Shown here in pieces: positions 56,415 through 64,000 of a stretch of 64,000 nt of DNA. Each line of letters starts with the position of its first letter. The first letter of the stretch is position 1. The notes under the pieces are model-generated. The model did not search any database. It was not told the origin of the DNA and saw nothing but the letters and a program-made list of their open reading frames with translations. The DNA is taken from the NCBI RefSeq assembly GCF_000002425.4, contig NC_037270.1:7324098-7388097 (forward strand), given 5' to 3'. This DNA comes from Physcomitrium patens (taxonomy: Eukaryota > Streptophyta > Bryopsida > Funariales > Funariaceae). The translations under genes and the position numbers were made by a program.

Positions 56415-58551
56415 AGCAGGATAATGGAGGTACAAAAGAGGAGGTACTCTCACGAGATGAAGGTACCTTTGATGCGAGTTTTATTGATATTTTTGAGAAT
56501 GGAAATATTATGTATAAGAAGTTGATGATTTTAAAAGAAAAGAAAGAAAAAGATTATATAATATTGAAAGAGAATTACAAAAGTTAGGAACATTAGAAGA
56601 TGATGAGAAGATTTTAGGTGTTTATAAAGAAAATGGATTGGACGATTTTTTAGAATTAATTACATCTATTGGATTAGAAGATGATGATAAGATTGTGAAA
56701 ATTCATTCGCAGGAGGTTTTTTCTATACTTGAATCTTTTCAAGCACCAGAAGTTATTATAGAGATAAAATATAAAACAATAGATAAAAAAGTAAAACCTG
56801 TTGCCGGACCTTTAATAGAAGATTCTAAGGAACAAATGAAAGAAGCATCAAAAGTAGAGAGTTTAAGAGATCTAAAGAAGATTGGACATCAGTTTATAAA
56901 GGAGGCTTTTGAAGAATTGAAGATTGGATGTGATGGTTCTTTATTTCCAAGAAAAATTGAATATTTTAAAAAAATGCTTACGAAATGAGGTAAATCATTT
57001 ACCTTTGGATCTTGAGAAATAGGATGTATAGATCCTAATATTGTTGCTCCTATGGTTATCTTTACAGTACCTTATGTGCCTTGGAACTTAAGGCCAATTC
57101 CCGTACCGAGGGCACATTTACCTAAATTGGTAGAATTATTGAAAGAAAAGATGCGAATGAAAATTTTGGAGCCTTCTTTTGTTCCATATTCTAGTCATTG
57201 GTTTACAGTGCCTAAGAAAAATGGATCGTTAAGTTTGATTCAAGATATGCAACTAATGAATGCAGTAACTATAAGAAATACAAGTATAGGATCTTTAATA
57301 GATGAGTTTGTAGAAGCATTTATGAAAAGGACAATTTATTCAATGGGTGATTTATATTTGGGTTATGATCAATTTTAACTTGCGCATGGGAGTAGATATC
57401 TAACAACAATGAGAACACCACTTGGATTGCTTAAAATATGTACTCTCCTATAAGGTGCTACTAATTTAGTTGCACATATGATGAATGGGATGAACAAGGT
57501 ACTAAAAAACTTCATTCCTGAAAAAACTATGTCTTTTTTAGATGATGTTCCTATCAAAGGATGTAAACAAGGAGAAAAAGATGAAATTTTAGATGAAAAG
57601 GGGTATTGCAAATATGTTGTTGATCATATACAAGATTGAGAAAAGATTTTAACTCGACTTGAAGAGATTCATCTTACACTTTCAAAAGAAAAATCTACAT
57701 TTGGAGTGCAGAAAGTTCTTATTGTTGGGCATTTGTGTGGGTTTTATGGGAGAAAGCCAGATCCAAGCAAAGTTGATGCAATTGGAAGGATGAAGGATTT
57801 ATGTGGTTCTTTAACAGAAGTATGTAGGTTTTTAGGAGCTTGTGTATTTTATCATATATGGATTCCTCATTATACTCATGTAGCAAATCCATTGTATGAA
57901 TTATTACGTAAGGATTATCGATTTAAATGGGAAAGAAAGGATACTGAAGCAATGTAGAAGCTAAAGGAGTTATTGGTGATACCTCCAATTTTAAGAAAAA
58001 TTGATTATGACTATAATAGACAAGTAATTCTTACTGTGGATACTAGTCCTATTGCTATTAGATGGGCTGTGAGTTAAGATGATTCAAGTGGAAATAGATT
58101 TGTAGTTCGATTTGGAGCTAAAGTTTTAAGTATTCGTCAATGTACATATTCGCAAGTCAAAAGAGAACTTTGGGGAGTTATTTTGGCTATGAAAGCTGAA
58201 AGGGATTATTTGATTGGTACAGCAATAGTAATTGAAATAGATTGGTTGCCATTACTTGAAATGATTACTAATTGTTCAATGCTCGATATTGTAATGTTAA
58301 GATGGATTGCTTATATTGAGTCATTAAATCTAGAATTTAAGCATGTTGGTGGAAAAAATAATTTAGTAGCAAACATACTATCTAGAGCAAGATATGAAAG
58401 AGAAGACAAAATGGTTGAAGACATTGATGATGTTGGATCAAAATTCTATTCAGTATTAAATCTTAACAAAGAAGACAAGCTATTTCTTGAAGAATTTTAT
58501 GAAGGAGAATTATTGGATATTGGTCATTACTTGAATACCTTGACTAAGTAA
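56415..58551 (+). pseudogene. Linker, reverse transcriptase and RNase H of C
   Basis: A linker (56638-56988) ends with YFKKML. RT: PRAHLPKLVELLKEKM, HWFTVPKKNGSLSLIQDMQ, MGDLYLGYDQF, catalytic FLDDVPIKG (about 57535-57560), then RFLGACVFYHIWIPHYTHVANPLYELL. RNase H: TVDTSPIAIRWAVS, SQVKRELWGVILAMKAERDYLIG, and a C-terminal LRWIAYIESLNLEFKHV. One frame from 56638 to 58551 with about five stops. The box is FLDD. Confidence 0.85.
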
Positions 58552-59655
58552 GAAAATTGGTCTACAAAACAATTTAAACAAATAAAAAAAAAAGGCATAT
58601 GGATTTTTGTTTCAAGACAAATTCTTATGGAAGAGACCAAAGAAAGGAATTGGAATGCTACAAAGAGTGATAGGCAATAAGAAAGAGAAACAAAAATTAT
58701 TAAAGCAGTTTCATGATAGTTTATGGGCAGGACATAGAGGAATTTGGGCTACTTTTGCTAAGCTTAAAGAATGATATTGGTGGAAAAATATGTATTGAGA
58801 TGTTCTCTTATTCGTAAGGTCATATGAAATTTGTCAAACATATTCTAACATATGACATCGAGATAGTCTTCATCTTACATATCCTCTAGTTATTCATTTT
58901 AAATGGGTTGTTGATTTAATTATTATGCCAATCGAGTTATGGCAAATGAGATATTTGGTCTTAGTTCGTGAAGATTTATCAAATCAAGTAGAAGGAAGAG
59001 CATTGAGAACAAAATCTATAGAAGAAATTTGTAGATTTTTGCTTAAAGATGTCATTTGCCGCTACGGATGTGTAGAAAAAAATCACTGCAGATCGTGGAG
59101 AATTAAATACATAAGAAGCTCGTGAATTCTTTGAAACATGTGGAATTAAAATATCACTGACTATTGCTTATAATCATGAAGGAAATGCAAAAAGTGAACA
59201 TGATCACCCATCGATTGTAAAAGCATTAGTTAAAGCTTGTAATAGGAGGGTTAGAGAATGGCCATGACTTTTGTCATTTGCATTATGAGCTGATCGAACA
59301 ACTCATAGCTCAATAATGGGATATATGCCTATTGAGCTTATAATAGGTCAAAAACCAATTATGCCAATTGAAAAAAAAGTACCTACTTGGAGTATGCTAC
59401 CATGGAAAGATGGATTGAGAAGAGAAGAACTTCTAACTATTAGAATTCAACAATTATAGCAAAAATCGAAAGATGTACAAATAGCATTAAAAAGGTTAAA
59501 AAGATCAAGGTTACAAAACAAGGCATGATTTGATAAGCAGCATCGATTGAGGCCTAAAGCAATTGAAGAAGGTGATTGGATTTTGGTCTATGATAGTAGC
59601 TTGGACAATCAACATAGTACTTTAAGGAAGTTTTTTAAGCGATGGTTTGGATTGT
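58552..59655 (+). pseudogene. Integrase of C, N-terminal part
   Basis: The zinc domain has HDSLWAGHRG and YEICQ, one Cys turned to Tyr. Core: VVDLIIMP, then a frameshifted RGELN..AREFFETCGIKISLT and NAKSEHDHP (catalytic Glu present), WPLLSFAL and DRTTHSSIMGYMPIELIIGQ. It continues to KRWFG, where the solo LTR at 59656 interrupts it. The last bases ATTGT (59651-59655) pair with ACCGT at 63311-63315 as a target duplication altered by two C-to-T changes. Confidence 0.8.
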
Positions 59656-59727
59656 TGTCGTGTTGTATCATGACTATATGGTGAAAATGTAAATGAAAAA
59701 GATATTATTAATATTTAGTCATCTTGG

Positions 59728-60250
59728 ATGTTAGAAACAGTGGCAAATTTCAGTGCCAATATTCAGGGTCTATTAATGTCACCCCATCGGCGTCATCGAA
59801 CTAAGTACCCTCCATACCAACGGGCAATCAGGATCATTTTTCAACCCTACATGGAACAAATCTAGTAGGTATATACTAGTGGAGACATCCAATATGCATA
59901 ATGGGGGTGCAAGAAGACCACTTCGTCGTTTCTATTGCAGACAGGTTGGTCATTATATTAATGAATGTTTCAATTCCAAAGCCAATGATGATTGCGTACC
60001 AGTGTGTAGGAATTACAAGTAGTCGGGGCATACTTATGAGCAATGTAATGCTGAGTCCAATTTCAATAAACGAGATCAGCAAATCCAAAGTCAAGGAAAA
60101 ATTGAGGAGATAAATCAAAGACCTCAAGATTCTCTAGTAAATGAGTGGAATGTGTCCAAGCCGTTCTTATCAAGAGTCAAAAAAAGGAGAAATGTCCAAT
60201 TCAACAATTGGATGAGCTTGATGCGAAGGGCCAATTTGATCAAATTACGG
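59728..60250 (+). pseudogene. LTR-encoded zinc-knuckle protein, copy 2
   Basis: Same ATG context as copy 1. A small deletion shifts the frame, which then runs open through RFYCRQVGHYINEC (first Cys now Arg), CRNYK-stop-SGHTYEQC and a longer C-terminal tail with QSQGKIEEINQRPQD and VKKRRNVQFNNW up to the D insertion. The extra tail suggests that the ancestral ORF ran past the stop seen in copy 1. Confidence 0.6.
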
Positions 60251-62171
60251 TGTCGTAATGTGTGAAGTCTTGCTTGAGAATGCTCCGGGCACCTGGCTAT
60301 AGAAGGAAGAATAGAAATTGCGATAACAAAATCCTAATTCTAATAGAATACTAACAATGCTCTAATTACTCTATAATAATGGTAAACAAACGTAATCAAA
60401 TTCAAAATAACTCAAAGAAATTTCAAACAAATAATAAAATTCTTAAAGAAATATTAGAATGATCACAAATTTTACTCAAATATATATCAATTCAACCTTA
60501 ATTTAATTCTAGTTAAAACCCTATTGAATTTCACTCAACTTTAGACCAAATCTAATTAAATCTTAAACCCTAATAATTCCTAAACCCTAAGTCAAATCCT
60601 AAACAAATCTTAAATTAAATCCTATTCCAAATCTTAAACCCTAAACCAAACCCTAAATCAAACCCTAAATCCTAAACCAAACCTTAAATCAAATCCTAAC
60701 CAAATCCTAATCCAAACCCTAAATCAAACCCTAACCAATCCCTAAATCAAACCCTAATCAAACCCTAAACCCTAGTCCAAACCCTAATCCAAATCCTAAA
60801 TCAAATCTTAACCAAACTCTAAACCCTAATCCAAATCCTAATCCAACCTTAAATTCTAATCCAAATCCTAAATCCTAAACCAAACCTTAAATCAAACCCT
60901 AACCAAATCCTAATCCAAATCTTAATCCAATTCCTAATCCAAATCCTAAATCAAATCCTAACAAAACCCTAAATCAAACCCTAAAAAAATCCTAAATCCT
61001 AGTCCAAACCCTAATACAAATCCTAAATCAAATCCTAACCAAATCCTAAATCCTAATCCAAACCCTAATCCAAATCCTAATCCAAATCCTAAACTGAACC
61101 CTAGCCAAACACTAATCCAAATCCTAGTAATTCCTATGACAGATTTAAACCTCAATATATAATGAATAAACCGTTGATCTCAATTCAAAATTTACACACT
61201 TCTTAAAAATCAAGTTCAAAATAAGCAAAAAAATTTGAAAAGGATCGGAGTTACCAAATTGACGAAAACCTCAAAAATGTGTTCGGATGTTAGCCAGCCT
61301 CCTTCTCCAATCTTGTTGCCAACCTTCTAGAGCCAATTTCTCTTCTTTGCGCCGTTCAATTGGTTTAAAATTTCTCATGCACATAGAAAAACAAGTCTCA
61401 TATCCTCTCACACAATTTTTACTCCAATCCAACCAGTAAATTGCATGAAATCTTAAAAACCCTCACTAGACTTAAAATTCTACTTTCTAAGACCTTGACT
61501 CACTTAAACCTCAATATCTCTCAGTTCAACCGTTAGATCAATCTCAAATTCATAATATGTATTTAACACAACTATAACCATGAAACCAAAAAAAATCACC
61601 CGTAGATCTACAACAAAACTCTCGAAATCACTCAAAACATAAATCCTATTTTATTTCATAAAACCCAAGTCATCCAAAAAAAACTCAACTTTGCAAAGCT
61701 CTTACAAATTCATATCAACTTCAAATCACCCAAAATCAACGCCTATAGAAACCCTATCCAACTTTTTCTGCAATCCAACTGTCCGATCTGTCAAAGAGTC
61801 CCGGAGTTGTCGTTGAGACTCGGTTTTGTGCCTCAAGGTCTGATTTCGACCCTAGTTCATAACCGGCCCTCTTTGGGTATCAATATCTAGTTTTTCTAAG
61901 TAACTTTTTTCTAGAATTTACTCTTAACTTTCTTCTAAAGATTCTTATATCATTTATTTTCCCAATCTACTTTGATTTGCCTTACTTATGGTACTACAAA
62001 GTAAGTAGAAGTCACCTTTCTAAAAGGCAGCATTGGTACCTTTTAATTTTTCTACCTCTTTGGCTATTAACTATATTTCTAAGATAATTTGTTCTAATAC
62101 TTTGAACTAAGATCTCTTAAATTATAATAATCGCCACACTCTTTCACCTATTAATCGTATTACATCACGAC
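60251..62171 (+). mobile_element. Solo LTR, family D, copy 2
   Basis: Starts TGTCGTAATG, ends ATCACGAC. Flanks TACGG (60246-60250) and AACGG (62172-62176) match at four of five bases. The C LTR sequence is continuous across it. 1.92 kb, collinear with 76-1890. No coding region. Confidence 0.8.
60540..61135. repeat. Degenerate telomere-like array in D copy 2
   Basis: About 45 irregular units of CCCTAAA, TCCTAAA or TCCTAAT separated by CAAA, less decayed than in copy 1. On the minus strand it produces a spurious Gly-Leu-Gly-Phe ORF. Located in the first half of the LTR. Confidence 0.85.
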
Positions 62172-63310
62172 AACGGGACATCTAATCCAAGTCTTGTTAT
62201 GAGCTTCTTATCTAGTATGGAACCTGACTTGGTTGGGTAACCCAATGAGGTCTCGATTATGGAGGCTTCGATTTTGTCTCAAGCTATTCCGTTTTTGAGA
62301 AAAACATCCTTTTTGGGATAAGATCTTCTTAGAGACAGGTTTTTCGGGAAAGTACCATCGGTTGTTCCAATTCGAAGTCTAGGGCGAGAAAAAATGGGAC
62401 CACACGGAATTAAATTGAAAGAAATAAAAGGGAGATTTTTAAGGGGGAATCGAAGAGCGAGCTTTTTCCTTCAAAAAGGTATAAGACTGGATTTTCATAG
62501 GGTTTTGAAGGACTTTTGCAATCGTTGCTGAAAGTCAGTGTTTGTATTGGTGATTTGGATTTTTTTTGTAATAAAATTAAGGCTGGTACACTTGACTATT
62601 TTGTGAAATTGAAAAAACTTCTGCAGTTGAAATTTAGAGGTGTCTAGAGAGTTGAATATGTCAAGTGCATACAAAATTTTGTGTTAATCTAATGGAACAG
62701 ATAGAGGATATTTGACCATTAGTGTAAAGAGGTATCAAAAGTTAACAAATTGGAGTTGTTTAGGATTTCTGTAATATCTGGAGATCTACCCGCTGGAATA
62801 AGGTGACTTTTGGCATGGTAAGTTGAGGACTTCTAGGCGGCGGTCAAGATACATCAGTGTAGATTTATGGCATTTTTTTGCAATCTATAAGTTAGACTAG
62901 ATTAAAACTTCTTGAGCATTTAGAAGTCTTGCAAAGACGCTAGTGGTAGAAGTTTACAACAATTGGATGATCAAATTGAGAATTACAGCTTGCCGAAGCT
63001 TGTTGTCTAAGATTAGGGCTTAAAAAATAAAAATAAAAAAATAAAAAATAAAAAATAAAAAATAAAATAAAATAAAAAATAAAATAAAAAATAAAATAAA
63101 ATAAAACTAACAAATAATAAAAGACTTTATACTTATAATATCTTAAAGTTATTTAAAATAGTATTTCTAAGCTTTTTATATTAGAATTAAGCTTTTACAT
63201 TAAAATCCAAAATAGTTTATATTTAGATAGTTGAAATCCACTAGCCTACCTAGATACTTGCAAAATATTGTTTTATCTTCCACAGCAAGCAAGATATCAC
63301 ATAATACGAC

Positions 63311-63551
63311 ACCGTATGTAGTAACAATTATTCATGATAATGCAACTTACTCATTGCGAGAGTTAGATGGAACAAGGTTAAAAATACCAATTGTAGGGAA
63401 GCAAGTAAACATATTTAAACAAAGATATATAGAAATAAATATAAAAGACCTTGGTGAAGACATAAATATTCTTCAACAAAAAGATGAAATTGATTTGGAT
63501 AGCAAAAGTGACGAAGACGATTTGGACGAAGACTTGGAGAACATATTATAA
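63311..63551 (+). pseudogene. Integrase of C, C-terminal part
   Basis: Resumes with PYVVTIIHDNATYSLRELDG, the GPY/F module whose Gly lies before the insertion, and ends in an acidic tail (DLDSKSDEDDLDEDLENIL) at TAA 63549. No chromodomain. Open throughout. The upstream half is at 58552-59655. Confidence 0.8.
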
Positions 63552-63613
63552 ATCAAACAATAATTAGGTTATTTAGTGTATACCAAAGGATGCACAAGTT
63601 CAGAGATGGTGGA

Positions 63614-63823
63614 TGTTATGTTGCAATACGATTATATGATGAAAATATAAATAGAAAAGATTTATTAATATTTAGACCTCTGGGATGTTAGAAACAGTGA
63701 TCAATTCCAGTGCCAATATTCAGGGGCTATTTAATGTCACCCCATTGCAAGCTGTACCACTGAACGTCACAACAACGTATGTTCTATCGACGTCATCGAA
63801 TCAAATATCCTCCGTACCAATGG
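63614..63823 (+). repeat. 3' LTR of C, truncated, with zinc-ORF copy 3 start
   Basis: Starts TGTTATGTTGC after a purine-rich CAGAGATGGTGGA (63601-63613). Matches the first 200 bases of the other C LTRs. The ORF start (ATG 63685) and its first 46 codons are open here, unlike in copy 1. At 63824 it is interrupted. Confidence 0.75.
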
Positions 63824-64000
63824 TGTCGTACTATAAATGCTTACAGTATGTAAAAATTAATTAAAATATATTATATGTTGATAAATCTAGATGTGTATTA
63901 GAGTGGCTAGTAGATTAAATTAAATAGAATTGCTATAAGAAACTTTACTTTTTTTCTTTACTTATTTTGATTTTGATATTAAAATATATATATTTATATA
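63824..64000. other. Start of another insertion, cut by the window
   Basis: TGTCGTACTATAAATGC follows CCAATGG where C LTR similarity stops. The TGTCGTA start resembles D and C LTR ends, but the following AT-rich sequence matches neither. Probably the edge of a further LTR. Confidence 0.35.

Larger units (their letters stand above)
59656..63310 (+). mobile_element. Solo LTR of family C inside C integrase
   Basis: Starts TGTCGTGTTGTATC, ends ATAATACGAC. It aligns with the C 5' LTR on both sides of a nested D solo LTR (60251-62171), giving about 1.73 kb of its own. Integrase coding joins directly across it (RWFG to PYVVTII). Target duplication ATTGT/ACCGT. A 60-base segment near 59790 is deleted relative to the 5' LTR. 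Confidence 0.8.
52297..63823 (+). mobile_element. Ty3/gypsy element C with coding LTR
   Basis: 5' LTR 52297-53976, gag and pol on the plus strand from 54049, integrase interrupted at 59655 and resumed at 63311, 3' LTR from 63614, itself interrupted at 63824. Inserted in E1 gag. The protease (VDHGSKINLM), RT (FLDD) and integrase (DRTTHSS, NAKSEHDH) differ from A, B, E and H. The type reminds me of elements from fungi and early land plants. A primer site beside the 5' LTR was not recognised. Confidence 0.8.

Noticed and set aside
60958-61155. Minus-strand ORF made of Gly-Leu-Gly-Phe repeats
   Set aside because: It is the translation of the degenerate CCCTAAA-like array in the D LTR, with no start context or conservation.

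Overview
The window looks like nuclear DNA of a land plant, and everything recognisable in it is retrotransposon. I found no host gene, rRNA, tRNA or CRISPR array. The plant call rests on three things: the element types (Athila/Tat-like gypsy elements with an FxDD reverse transcriptase, and a chromodomain gypsy element), the plant-type CCCTAAA-like arrays, and heavy C-to-T/G-to-A decay of the kind left by cytosine methylation. The chromovirus and the two unusual pol types (families C and H below) remind me of elements from mosses, lycophytes, ferns and streptophyte algae more than of flowering plants. I cannot name a species.

Layout. 1-5161: minus-strand gag and protease of an element related to family A, split by a solo LTR (family D) that carries a degenerate telomere-like array. 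5162-16.5 kb: minus-strand family B elements, comprising pol (6.7-10.4 kb), a nested deletion derivative (10387-15150) with an unusual coiled-coil extra ORF after integrase, and a separate gag (15160-16535). 16.5-18.6 kb: leader and LTR-like sequence. 18588-29215: a complete plus-strand family A element with 5-bp target duplications, a tRNA-Asp-type primer site and a single gag-pol frame broken by nine stops. 29.2-30.5 kb: non-coding, with a three-unit repeat. 30.5-33.2 kb: a minus-strand chromovirus fragment (G). 33157-39104: a very decayed plus-strand gypsy element (H). Between its protease and reverse transcriptase it encodes what reads as a C5-cytosine DNA methyltransferase; this is the most interesting item in the window. 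39105-42009: 3' part of an old chromovirus.

42014-52296 is a nested stack. Chromovirus E1 is split in gag by an A-like solo LTR (F, target duplication CCAAT), and F is itself split by a full chromovirus E2 (43443-49806, target duplication AGAAG). E2 and the old copy share an extra ORF between chromodomain and 3' LTR, and this ORF is intact in E2. From 52297 to the end lies family C, inserted into E1 gag. Its LTR encodes a protein with two CCHC zinc knuckles. Its integrase is interrupted by a solo LTR of its own family, which holds a second D solo LTR.

The order of insertion can be read from the nesting: old chromovirus and H first, then E1, then F and C, then E2 in F and the C solo LTR in C, then D. 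Most coding copies are dead, usually through CAA/CAG/CGA-to-stop or TGG-to-stop changes. Element names (A-H, E1, E2, B1-B4) are mine. Domain and family calls come from reading translations, not from database searches.
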